Assembly: GCA_027946555.1 (NCBI GenBank)
Contig: JAPEVC010000108.1
Location: 1-64,000 of the forward strand
Origin: Gnomoniopsis sp. IMI 355080
Taxonomy: Eukaryota > Ascomycota > Sordariomycetes > Diaporthales > Gnomoniaceae
Length of the DNA stretch: 64,000 bases
Reading direction: 5' to 3'
Part shown: one piece after another, positions 11,437 through 21,644 of the stretch
Numbering within the stretch: position 1 is the stretch's first letter
Layout: each line of letters opens with the position of its first letter
The notes under the pieces: model-generated
What the model was told of the DNA's origin: nothing
The model's input: the letters and a program-made list of their open reading frames with translations, nothing else
Databases searched by the model: none
Position numbers and translations under genes: made by a program

Positions 11437-13127
11437 ATGGAGAACAACGATCTTCTCTTTCCCACAATCGTCTTCGAGCCCCCGGCAACTAGTCCAGACA
11501 ATCGCAGCCGCCAGCGCCGGCGCCACCAGTGCCATCATCGTGTGCCGCCGTGTCTAATAGGCGGCTATTGGGCCACCGACAGCGCCGGCGACTACTCCTC
11601 CAACTCAGATGAATACTCGTCGTCCGACAGCGGTGATTCCGATCTTGACTTCTACGGCCGACTGCGCGGACACCGCCACAGACACATCCACCTACCGGCG
11701 GGCCGCACGCTCGGCGTATCCAACGCCCTTGTTCGGCGTCCCACAACCCCCGCCGCTGCCCCGCCGCCGCGCAACTATGGCTACCGACGTCTGCATTACC
11801 GAGGCGGACAGGAACGTCGAGGCCGGCACAGAAACAGGTCGACACACTGTCACGCCAATGTTGGTCGAAGAGGATGTGGCGCTCGCTCGCCGCAGCCGAA
11901 CATACTGGTGCGCTGCGGGCGGTGGCTGTTTGGGCAATCGGGGCGGTGTGATTGTGGACGCCAGGGATGTGGTCGGAGTTGTTGTACGCCAGCATCGGGC
12001 CCTTGTGCCGATGAGAAGAGTCGGGATAGAAGCCCGATGAGGCATCTCGAGGAGGATTACTGGGGACCGGGGACCCAGGTAAGTAGATGCCTTGTTACTG
12101 CGATGCCCGGCTGCGGAAGACGCAGGTCCGAATTGTGTGAAGCTGATTGAGGTAGCAGGACTGGGTCTTTGGCCCACCTGGCCGCAACGCGAATTGGCGC
12201 GACACACCATGGTCCTCTGGCGCTAACAGCGGCCTCAACGCGCATAATCTTGCGACAGGCGCGATTGTCGAGGAGATCGGAGAAGGCGGTATCCTCCCTG
12301 CAGTCTCAGCCCTGACGGACCGGACGCATAACCACTACCACATAGGGTCGAATGGACGCAGCCGGCGATCAAGCCGGCGACGAGGTCTTAGGGATTGTAT
12401 GTGGGACCACGGCATATTAGGCCTTGTGAATCGAGAGCGAGACCGGGAGCTTGATCGCAATATGGTAAACCGCCAGGCCGCGGACAGGGAGCGTGACCGT
12501 GAGTTTGATCAGGACATGGTGGATCGCGACATTGCGAAGCAGCGAGATCAACATCTGCTTGCGCTTCTTGATAGAGAGAGGGAGCGACAGCTAAATGGGG
12601 CTATGGTGGATCGCGAAACTACGAAGCAGCGGGACAACCATCTGCTCATGCTGCTTGATCGGGAGAGGGACCGAGATCGTGGAGGGAAGGGTATCATAGA
12701 ATCGTTGGAACAAGAGCTGGAGCGCAGACGGGATTTACATCCTAGGAACAGAAGCAGTGACCGGAGTAAGACGAGGTTGGAGCCAAGGGAAGAGTCAAGT
12801 AATGAGAGCGATGAAGGGTTGAGAGCGGAAATAGAGGCTCTGCGGAATGACTTCAAGAAGCTGATGGGGAGTGCATCGAAAAGCGTCAATGCCGTTGAAA
12901 CCAAGAAGACCAGGCGAGGAATTGCTGCTGTAAGTAGCGGGACGTTGCGATCATCGGGACGGCAGGAGCCGTCGGCTGACATCCGTTTCGCTCCTGGAAG
13001 GACGATCGACCATGAAGATAGTGAAGATGAGGACGATGGAGACGATAGTGCCTCCTCGTCGCGGAAAGTCTTTGGAAACGGTGGAGCAGAGACAGGCCAG
13101 GTCCTCCAGGTGCCACTGCCTACCTAA
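11437..13127 (+). CDS. Unrecognised protein: Arg/His/Cys-rich N-half, charged-repeat C-half; 2 exons, 536 aa
   Basis: I do not recognise this family. Exons 11437-12078 and 12159-13127; the 80-nt phase-0 intron has donor GTAAGT, a CTGAT branch-like site and acceptor GCAG, and the frame runs on cleanly across it. Start ATG lies in CCCACCATGG. Residues about 45-65 are Ser/Asp-rich. Residues about 130-200 are very rich in Arg, His, Gly and Cys, with closely spaced cysteines (CDCG, GCGRSCC) that could bind metal or form disulfides. The C-half has imperfect repeats of a charged unit (RERDRELDRNMV, RERDREFDQDMV, RERERQLNGAMV) with interleaved QRDxHLLxLLD units, probably a long helix, then a short coiled coil and an acidic Glu/Asp-rich end. 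The Cys/Arg-rich stretch also reads openly in another frame, so a missed intron or frame error in 11.8-12.04 kb is possible. Convergent with EMC1, with ends about 75 nt apart. Confidence 0.65.
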
Positions 13128-13201
13128 GTACAGATGAGGCTTCAGACTCCTCGTAGCATGCATCTGAACGTATGTATTGGCCACTCGCTCTATGTCTACA
13201 C

Positions 13202-16167
13202 CTACTGCGTCGGTTTCCAACGCATGTTGATCTGCTTTCTCCGAATCTGTCGATGAATATTAGTGAAAGAGCAGCAATAATGCAATTACGCTGGTCACTT
13301 ACAATTGGCCCCAAAACCAGAACGCCACCCATCAATGCAGCGACAGTTGCAATGAGAGTCACTTTGTTGAAACCTTTGCCAAGAATATCGAATACAAAAC
13401 TGGGCGCGACTCTTGTACCAAACACATCAATACCAAAGGCAAACACCAAGCTCGTACTCTCCACGATCGCAGGTGCTGTAATTATCTTCTGGACTCCCAA
13501 GACGTCCCGTTCATGAGTGATGATCAGCTTCGGATCAATCTCAATGGCCGGGTGGTACTGCATCAGTCCCTCTTCAAGTTCGGCAGGTGTAGGATCACGG
13601 CCCACGACCCTTCGAGGCTCAAGGAACATGCGCGGGATGCCGTAAATGCCATGAGACTCGGGGAGGTAAGCAAGGAGTTGGCGAGACGAAATACCTTGTC
13701 TAGTCTCGGTGACAGCAAGTGCAGAGATGGGTGCCGCGACAACATATGTCTGTGAAACGACAGCTGGAAGCGCGGGGCTTGTTGGAAGATCAATGGGCTC
13801 CAAGGCTGAGAAGTTTGCAGAATCTCCAAGCGGGCCTCTGTCGTTGGCAAGCTCGGACTCATATAAGTCGGAGATCGCCAGTTGATAGCCTTTCAGGGAT
13901 TGGGCGGTATTTTCTTTGAGGGTGTACTGGCCGAAAAATGAGCAGGCAAACCAATTCTCAGACATGGCGCAATAGACAGGCTTGGTCGTATCAACACCCT
14001 CATACGTCGAAGATGAAAGGATGTCTCCAGACACAATGTCGAGCAGGTAGGTTGTGAGAGTCGCCGCAGTATCGTCAGTGGCAGCGACTACCATCGTGTT
14101 AGGATTTAGATACTTGTACTTGACTCGTCGGTCACCCAGTACCCGACCAATCGAGGCGACAGGGTCATGCGATGGTCGCGAAACAATGTCGACAATGTGC
14201 TGCGATTCTGGCAGAGAGAAAGTCCACGCAGTCTCTTCGTGAGACTCGAAACCTTCAACAATAAATTTCAGTCCCCTTATTTCGCCATGTGCGCCTTGTA
14301 CCACCACAGTCTGCTGGGGAGCCCAGGTAGCTGGAATGTTGCCGATCTTGCCATCGAGACCGATAGACAATAGGAACTTGCCTGAAGGGGTGTCGACGGT
14401 GGTGGTACTCTGGACAGCAGGCCATGAACCCGGAGGCATGGATTCGATGACTTTTCCCGAGTCAGTTTTGACGATGGCATATTCGCCTTGAGAGCCACGA
14501 ATGGTGACATGACCTTTGACATCATCAACGGCCATACCCTTGACATTCCACGTCTCCCCGGCGGCCAAGGTAAGGACTTTCTTATTCCACAGTACTTTCC
14601 CGCGGTCACCCGCGTTTAAGCCATATACCCTGCCACGACGCGACGCCAGTATCACAATCTTGTTGAAGCCAAAAGTGTCGCGAGAAAGACCGCCCTTCTT
14701 TGAGATTTCCGTTCCAAAAATGCCACTCATTAGGCGTTGAGGAATGGAGGCCAAGTAGTCTGGCAGGTACTGCAAATCATCGACATGCCTCTTGACGCGA
14801 TGTATGTAAGCGGAAAGTGGGTTGTCGTGAGCTTCGGCCTCGAGTGTCCTCGCCAGATCCTCTGACTCTGGTATCTCAGCCCAAGTAGCAGCAACAGCAG
14901 CACTCATACCTTCAGGGCGAGACCATGCAGACTCGCCGTTCCGCAATAAGGTCCAATCATCAGCATCGGTTACGATAGCAGCGCGGACCGCAAAGTCATC
15001 TCCAGACTTCTTGATGACCTCAGCAACAGCGTGAACAGCGCCTGCAGTGTAGTTTCCAGTCTTCAGGCCCCAGCGGGCGAGAACACTTGGAGAAGTAGAC
15101 GAGATTAAAATCATCTCAGAGCCTGTGATGCGGGTGAAGTAGACATTGCCACCATCGGAGCTCGTGGAAATGGCGCCGGCGCCTGCAAGGTGGGGGAGTT
15201 CGTAAGCCTGCTTGATGGCATCGCTCTTCAAGTCGATGTGGTAGACGTCTGCCTTTGTGCCAACTTTGGTCCGGCTCAGGACCAGGAAATGGGGTTGTGA
15301 CTGTGCCAAAAAAGGGGCGTGTATTTCCACCGCTGTGGTCTCAGCAGCAAGCGGGAACTCTTGGGTGTTCCTACTCCCCAAAACGTTGACTTTCAGCTTC
15401 GTGAGCGAGTCGTCCGCCCAGGCGAGGATTGGCGCAGCAGAATTTGATCCGACAAACATGATGTCCTTCTCGCTCTTCACATCGCCCTTCGTGCCGATGG
15501 AAACCTGGTCCAGGCGTTTGCCCGTCAAAGTATCGAGTATGGTAACTTTAAGGCTATAAGAAAACATGGTTCCGTGCAAGCTGATTACGAAGACCTTGTC
15601 GCTGCTGGTGCTGACTTGCAAGGGCAGGTCTTTGGTCGTTTCTTTGAACTCCCATATTACCCTCCCGTCGGTGCTAGACAAGCGCCTCAAGGTCGTGGAT
15701 CCGTCCTCGTCATAAAGAACCAGAACATCTTTGTTTCCGGTCTCTGTCACCTCCATCACCTCCAAATCTTTCACTTCCCCTTGAAAGTCCTTCCTCCATA
15801 TATTCCGGCCGCTGATAGCCTCCCACGTGTGTACTGAGCTGCCGTATGCGCTGGCAAGCCAGGTCTCGCTGTCGCCAGCTCTTAAATGACCACCACCATT
15901 GGTAATGTTGCCATTGATAAGCTGCCTCCACACGACCGTGCCGCTTCCTGGATTCACGGCGCCGAGCACTCCAACGTCACTGAGGGTGTAGAGCAAGCTG
16001 GCTTTGTCTTCTGGACGGGGCTTGTGGAAGAATGTTGTCTCGCGTTGTGGTATGCCTACGAGGTCGTAATGGTAGTCGACGTCGCCCACTTCATCTCGAA
16101 ACACAGCTCGAACGGCTGCGGGCAAGGCTAGAAGACCGAGGATTGCGGAAGGGGACGGGAGGATCAT
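13202..16167 (-). CDS. EMC1: ER membrane protein complex subunit 1 (EMC1), 2 exons, 969 aa
   Basis: Large subunit of the ER membrane protein complex, which inserts tail-anchored and multipass proteins into the endoplasmic reticulum membrane. Seen: a signal peptide (residues 1 to about 21, hydrophobic then AVRAVF), a lumenal PQQ-like beta-propeller region (SGTVVWRQ, GRVIWEF, RGRVYGLNAGDRGKVLW), the conserved EMC1 C-terminal domain (DUF1620; LLAYLPESHGIYGIPRMFLEPRR) and one transmembrane helix near residues 935-954. Exons 13303-16167 and 13202-13246. Without splicing, the frame would run on after LGPI into an unlike tail. Removing the 56-nt intron (GTAAGT...GACAG) gives the short basic cytosolic tail IRRKQINMRWKPTQ then a stop, which fits the family. 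Length is normal for fungal EMC1. The gene points toward the unrecognised gene on the other strand. Confidence 0.95.
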
Positions 16168-17817
16168 GATGGCGGTTTGCGCAGGTCGGGCCTGTCTTCC
16201 TTGATGCGGAGGGAGGTTGATTGTCGTTCTTTACTCCATAGGAATGATGCGACAGCTAAGCCTGAAGGAATGGAATCAGGACAGCGGCTAGTTTCTTGCA
16301 ATTGGATAGCAAAGCTGTCAGAGTTGGGCTGGCTGATACGAGTGACGTTAAGCTTGAGCTCTCCAAGCTCGCTGCAGTTACGTAAGCCGAGCCCCCCCCC
16401 CCCGGGAGAAATAAATAAAGCAAATAATACGGTTCATATGAGCATCTACACGCTACAAACTTGCGATTCTCGACTGGTCTTGAAGTACGCACCATCTGTT
16501 ACGCTGATCTGGGCCGGATGCCTTTCAATTTTCGAAGGCCAGCCCCAGGACTGTATGCATGTCAAATCGACGAATGGTCAACCCTTAGCCGGCTGCTTAT
16601 ACCCAGAGGAAGCTCACGCTGCGGCCGCGGGATGTCCGAACTTCTGGAGGTGCCTGCGATGAGAGGCAATTTCCAAGGAGTCTTCTGGTTGGATTTGAAT
16701 TGCCCCAGCTCAACTCTCCTGATTCAAACGGAAGAGTCTCTCTCCTTACAATTAAGCAATTTCCTTCCTGAGTACTGAGTCCACCCGTGCATCGCGGCAA
16801 TCTCATGCTGACAACGCCGCAGCTGACAAGGAGAGACTGCACGTCGATGCCTCGATCCGGATCGCGGTAACCCCAGATGTCTATATGCGCGCTGATCTCC
16901 CCCACTATATACTATGATTCCTTTCTTGAATCTTTGGAAAAGAAGACCGGGTCGACTAAGTACCAAAACCCAGGTTTCATTGGTGCTGGTAGTTTTCCCC
17001 TGGGTCATTGTCAGTGTATACAGTCACGAACATGGTCACGGTCATCGTCTCGATCATGACCTTCGTATACGCTGGACTGAGGCACTTTTCCAACTGGCTG
17101 ATGCATCGTACTTCGTACTCCCTCGCCATGTTTCCGCTCCCATTCCGTGGCTATCTGTTACTGATCATAGTTGCACGTGCCGCTCTTGCGATACACATCT
17201 TTCAGTACACCAACGACTTGAATCTCCTTACATTGTATTTTGCTTGCTTGCCGACACTGCTGTGCCTGGTCCTTACCGGCTTCGAAGCGCGTGTAGTATG
17301 GATTTCGTTCACTCCCTTTCAACATCAACTTCATGTGACTGTTGGGGAAAGCCTTGACGGAATGGTGTGGAGATTTGTATGTGATTGTAGGTTCCTACAG
17401 CATTTGTCTCTGATCTTTACATCTTAGGTGTTCGTGAATTACGATCTCATGGACCATCTTTGTAATTTGTATACCTACCTAGGCAGATTGTTAATCCCCG
17501 CACCTTTTCCTAATAGATGAGGTATCGTTCTATGTTCAAACGCCAACGTCCGCAAGTGAGTCCGATTCCAAATTCTCACACTAGCGTAGTGAACGACGAT
17601 CATTCCCAAAGTTACCTAGAGCTTTGCCATCGAGCTCCTCTAAGCCCGACGATAGATCGAATATCGACGTTCCTCGTTCTCCCTCAACTATTCTTTTTCT
17701 CTACATTTGCTTGACATTAGCGCACAAGAAGCGCAGAATCACAAATTCGAAGATCTTCCCGACAATTTTCCAAAGCACAAAGCCTGAACGTCTCCGTCTA
17801 CCTTCCAAAAGTCGAGC
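16168..17817. other. Intergenic region between EMC1 and the GST gene
   Basis: Contains the EMC1 promoter, a C-run at about 16391-16400, and a possible small hydrophobic reading frame described separately. Nothing else could be supported. Confidence 0.5.
17032..17427 (+). CDS. Possible small membrane protein, 131 aa (weak)
   Basis: An open frame with three hydrophobic stretches (MVTVIVSIMTFVYAGL, GYLLLIIVARAALAIHIF, LYFACLPTLLCLVLTGF) that would span a membrane. An adjacent frame beginning with an ATG at 16914 is also hydrophobic up to about 17015 and lies in a different register; no convincing intron joins the two. This may be a small real gene, a decayed one, or chance. No family recognised. 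Confidence 0.25.
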   Translation: MVTVIVSIMTFVYAGLRHFSNWLMHRTSYSLAMFPLPFRGYLLLIIVARAALAIHIFQYTNDLNLLTLYFACLPTLLCLVLTGFEARVVWISFTPFQHQLHVTVGESLDGMVWRFVCDCRFLQHLSLIFTS

Positions 17818-18537
17818 ATGGCGCCAGACATAACCCTCTTCTTCCTCAATGCCTCTCGCTCCATCCGCATAGCTTTCCTTCTGGAGGCGTTGAATCTACC
17901 TTATACACTAATCAGCGCAGATCGAGCGCCGAATGGCCTCGCTCCACCGGACTTCAAAGCACGCATCCGCGGCGCCGGTCAGTCCCTAGGCAAGTCTCCG
18001 ACTCTCCTTGACGGCGACCTCGTCATCGCAGAGAGCGGCGCCATTGTGGAGTACCTCCTTGAAGTTTATGACACAACGCATAGACTCATGCCGCCACTAG
18101 GAGACGCCGCGGGACGCGCAAAAGTGCGCGAGTGGGTACACGCCGCAGAAGGGGGGTTTATGATGCCGGCGATGCCTGTATTATATACCAGATGGCAATT
18201 ACCGGAGGATGCACCAGACCGAGATCAGCTGCTGGCTATGGTAGAGAAAAAGCTTTCGGCCAACGTGCATAACAGCTTTGACTGGCTTGAAGGTCAGCTT
18301 AAAACACAGAAGGCGCAAGGTTCCGGGTGGCTTGTCGGGAAAGGTTTGACGGCTGCCGATATAGTTCTGCAATTTAGTGTTCAGTTCATCATGGAGAGGA
18401 AGTTGGGCGTGGGTGGTCGTGGGGAGGGCAAATGGCCCGAGGTGGTGGCGTGGTTGGAAAGGACAGAGGCTGTGGAAGCGTATCGAAAGGCCGTCGACAA
18501 GACAAGCTACAGCCTCGACGGAAACTTCAGAAAATAG
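17818..18537 (+). CDS. Glutathione S-transferase, Gtt1-like, 239 aa
   Basis: Conjugates glutathione to electrophiles or reduces peroxides; cytosolic or membrane-associated in fungi. Seen: an N-terminal thioredoxin-like domain with FFLNASRSIRIAFLLE (the Ser near residue 13 is the likely thiol-activating residue), the cis-proline region SPTLLDGD at 60-67 and the glutathione-contacting ESGAI at 72-76, followed by an all-helical C-terminal domain with GKGLTAADI, the usual N-cap/hydrophobic staple region. The APPDFKxxxxxGxxLGKSP pattern resembles yeast Gtt1. Full length, single exon, no disruption. Start ATG follows GTCGAGC directly and gives the expected domain start. Substrate unknown. Confidence 0.92.
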   Translation: MAPDITLFFLNASRSIRIAFLLEALNLPYTLISADRAPNGLAPPDFKARIRGAGQSLGKSPTLLDGDLVIAESGAIVEYLLEVYDTTHRLMPPLGDAAGRAKVREWVHAAEGGFMMPAMPVLYTRWQLPEDAPDRDQLLAMVEKKLSANVHNSFDWLEGQLKTQKAQGSGWLVGKGLTAADIVLQFSVQFIMERKLGVGGRGEGKWPEVVAWLERTEAVEAYRKAVDKTSYSLDGNFRK

Positions 18538-20222
18538 GCGGGGTTTACAACTGATGAAAGTAAAGCTTTGAGTTTATTTCCGTCATAGAACACGCGAAGT
18601 GGTTCAGACATGCGCAGCCTGGATCGACTTCATAAAGCAAAGCTACTGAGGGCTATCAAAGAAGCCTGCGCTTCAGTAAATTGCACGAGATCCAACTTCT
18701 TTAGATGCTTTTGATTTTGAGTGACCATTTTTGGGAAGCAGTCAAAAAGATAATCTCTAACAAACAAGAAGATAAGCCTCAAGAACCATCATATGGCTAG
18801 CTAATTCCGTGTTCTGAAGTTTTCCAACACTTCGCCCTGATTTAGACGCCCTTTGGAAGCAAAGCTGAACGTGATATGGACTATAGTCGGGTCACCTAGA
18901 AATTTCACGATGCTCCGGATACCTTAGCGATTATCATTCTTGTTTCTCATCTGGAACTCTCGGTCTCGGTAAAATGACAAACGCACAGGTAAGAAAGAAG
19001 TGGTTCGCCTTGCCTACTAGCATGGGGAGAGAAACACAAAGTATGAGCTTGCAAGTTATGGCGTGCATGATAGACGCAAATCAATCATATACAGGTTTTG
19101 ATAGCATTACACCATCATACATACTAGGAGGTTTGAAACCTGATCAAAGGCTCGAAAACCTCTGAGATCGAGGAGTGTCACTTGCCTGACCGCCTGAGTA
19201 TCCGATAATCCGACTGTGATTATGACACCACGGAAATATTGACATCCAATACCTAAATACACATCTGTCGTAAACGCCTCCTTCTCATCATAGCGCAAGG
19301 TTTCAATCTAACAATTGAATTAGCAAGCCCCATTGTGATCTTTCATTTGCGAAGTCATGTCTGAGTTGTGCGTTTGATCGAAGTGACCTTGAATCCTACA
19401 TCATGACCCTGTGCACCGATTGATGCAGTCGCGCATGAGAATATTCTGCTTTATTAGTTACCTTGGCCACCTGCTTGATTAGTCAGTCTTGGAGTACCGA
19501 GAAAAGTGGTTGCGACAAACGTCTATTATATCGGGTTTCCGAACCCGGCGAGCCCCATAGAAAGCTGCTTTTGGCGATGATGATAGTCTTATGATGTGCT
19601 GGGACATTAGTCGATGGACATATGAATGACAGTCTATGCGGGCTGACCCGAACCAAAAAGCTGGGTCGTGGGATCGAAGACAATTGTCCATATGGCAACC
19701 ATAGCCGATGATCTGCTCGTTTGTTTCAAGTTGGTATCGTAGCGCCAGACCTCGGGCTACACCTGGCCACGGCGGGACTCTTCAGCCTTGCTGAAACGCT
19801 GTCACGGCGCTCACCAGGCGAGCCTGGCGAGTCGCATTGCCAACGTTGCACTGGTCTGAACCCCTGATGGATCATGCCTTGCTGGGGTGTCGACCAGCTG
19901 GTGTGCTAGTTGGTGTGGCAAGAAATCGCGCGCAAAAGCATCGCATGTGGCCGGCATGATACATATTCGGCACTTCGTGTCTTGCAGTAAACCAGAACTC
20001 AAAAATGCTTCTTCACATTACATTGTCGATATGATATACTTGTCATCTACCTACGATTCAGCAACTGATCTTCTGTTGTTGCATGCACATCATTTCGCAT
20101 CTTCTATAAGTTTACGCGCACATCTCTGCGACGATCATTTAACAACTGGGAATTAATGTCAATCTACCGATAATCTGCAGAATCCCTGAAAACAGCGCCA
20201 ATACAGATACTACAACTTCAAA
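18538..20222. other. Intergenic region, nothing supported
   Basis: About 1.7 kb between the GST gene and the vWA-like gene, same strand. Only short frames without domains. Contains the downstream gene's promoter. Confidence 0.5.
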
Positions 20223-20897
20223 ATGGCTCCAGATCACCACGAAAAAGCGGTCGTCATAATTTGCTTGGGTCTAAACCCATACTCCTTGGACAAGACCTTG
20301 CAAAGCCTGATGGTGTGTTCGGGAGTTCTCGACTATTTCCGGGCCATCCATGGGCGAGGATATATAATGACGATCAACTTCTCCGGCACCAAGCTGCTAC
20401 AAGCCAAGACGCCACAAATGGCAGAGGCTTGCCTTCGCGAAGAATGTTATGACTGGGCAGGTGTCCTGGAGCGAGCCGAGCAACGCATGGGGAAAGATAC
20501 TCCCGAGCAGTGCAGACACTGCGAGATCGTGTTTGTCGGTACCGACGAAGTTCCCAAGAAGTTTCGTGATGTGCCGGGCGTCTGTCAAAGGATGAGACTC
20601 AACAACATCCGCATCAATTCGATTGTAGTCGAGCCTACCCTGCGTCCCGGAGAAGGGTCCGGTCCGGTCCCGATGCGAGGTTGGACGATGATTACTCCCA
20701 GTAGGGAGCTACATCACCCCGACGATAGCGACGACGAAGACGATGAGTGGAACATGGTCAGGATCGCTCGAGCTACGGGAGGACTCACGCTAGAGCCAAA
20801 CACGGAGGGCAAGCTTGCTGTACACCAGTTATTTGGGGAGATGTTTCGTCGTTGGGGTGAAGACTACTGGAAGTCGGCCAATACCAAAAAGACATGA
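20223..20897 (+). CDS. Small von Willebrand A-like protein, 224 aa
   Basis: Single-exon protein; the fold is inferred, not certain. It starts with a hydrophobic strand (KAVVIICLG), has an internal strand IVFVGTDEVP and ends with a RIARATGGLTLEP segment, a spacing that recalls vWA domains (first strand, metal-site Asp, terminal ATGG loop). The canonical DxSxS metal site is absent from the first strand (LGLNPYS instead), so metal-dependent binding may be lost. An acidic patch (DDSDDEDDE) lies at about residues 163-175. Start ATG follows a run of A (CAAAATGGC). No partner or pathway is suggested by the neighbours. It could instead be an unrelated Rossmann-like fold. Confidence 0.6.
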   Translation: MAPDHHEKAVVIICLGLNPYSLDKTLQSLMVCSGVLDYFRAIHGRGYIMTINFSGTKLLQAKTPQMAEACLREECYDWAGVLERAEQRMGKDTPEQCRHCEIVFVGTDEVPKKFRDVPGVCQRMRLNNIRINSIVVEPTLRPGEGSGPVPMRGWTMITPSRELHHPDDSDDEDDEWNMVRIARATGGLTLEPNTEGKLAVHQLFGEMFRRWGEDYWKSANTKKT

Positions 20898-21644
20898 TAG
20901 GGGATGTAATGTTTCTGTTCGGCACAGCGAAAGGCGCATGTAATTGTGAGGATGGGTGGATAGTCAAGATACTCCGTCAAGAAAGCAAACTACCTAGGTA
21001 TGTAATTAATACTGGCGACGTCGATGTTCAACAAGCACTCGCACGATTACTGTGACTCATTTCTAGACGAATTAAAAGGATAGGTCCATTGATTACTTGT
21101 CTGCTGATGGGATCAGTCAACGCAGTGACAATCAATCTACTCATGTGGGCAATTGGGTAACACTGATTTCTCGGGCTATCACAAATGCCTGTGGGGGCCC
21201 AGGTGGTATTCTTTGCTCATATACCTATGGACGTTCCCGAGTACGTTCCTAATTGCCCTCTTCTGGAACACGAGCAGTGTCTGGTGTGCTATTGCGACAT
21301 TGTGACCTGCGCCGTTGACAATGACAGTTCTGATACTGTGATTTGTCATGAAGGTAGCTCATTGTTCAGAACTATTCTGAAGGAATTGCAAGATTTCCCG
21401 TCATTGGATAAAACACGGTGCATACAGGCGTTGGAGGGTAGGTAGCACTTGCATCTGTAAGGAGGAGCTTGCGAAGGCAGTAAGTAAAGATGAATTCCTA
21501 AACATGTCTCCGAGTATGGCAGTTTTGTGCTTGAAATGAGCATCAATTTCCCCAGCCCTCCACTTGTTTATTTTCACCATCCTGTTCTGTGTTCTAAGCA
21601 GCACATTCGAACGCGTTTCCCCTGCCCATCGATTCAATTGCTCG
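20898..21644. other. Intergenic region with a TACCTAGGTA palindrome
   Basis: Holds the 3' flanks of the convergent vWA-like gene and the IDO-fusion gene. The 10-bp palindrome at 20991-21000 recurs elsewhere in the window. No gene seen. Confidence 0.5.

Noticed and set aside
11489..11995. 168-residue antisense frame over the unrecognised gene's first exon
   Set aside because: The plus-strand model has a good start and a splice junction keeping frame for another 322 codons; the antisense frame has neither.
12414..12690. Charged repeats as a RiPP precursor with repeated core peptides
   Set aside because: No signal peptide, no regular KR/Kex2 spacing, and the units are long charged helices; more like a coiled-coil protein.
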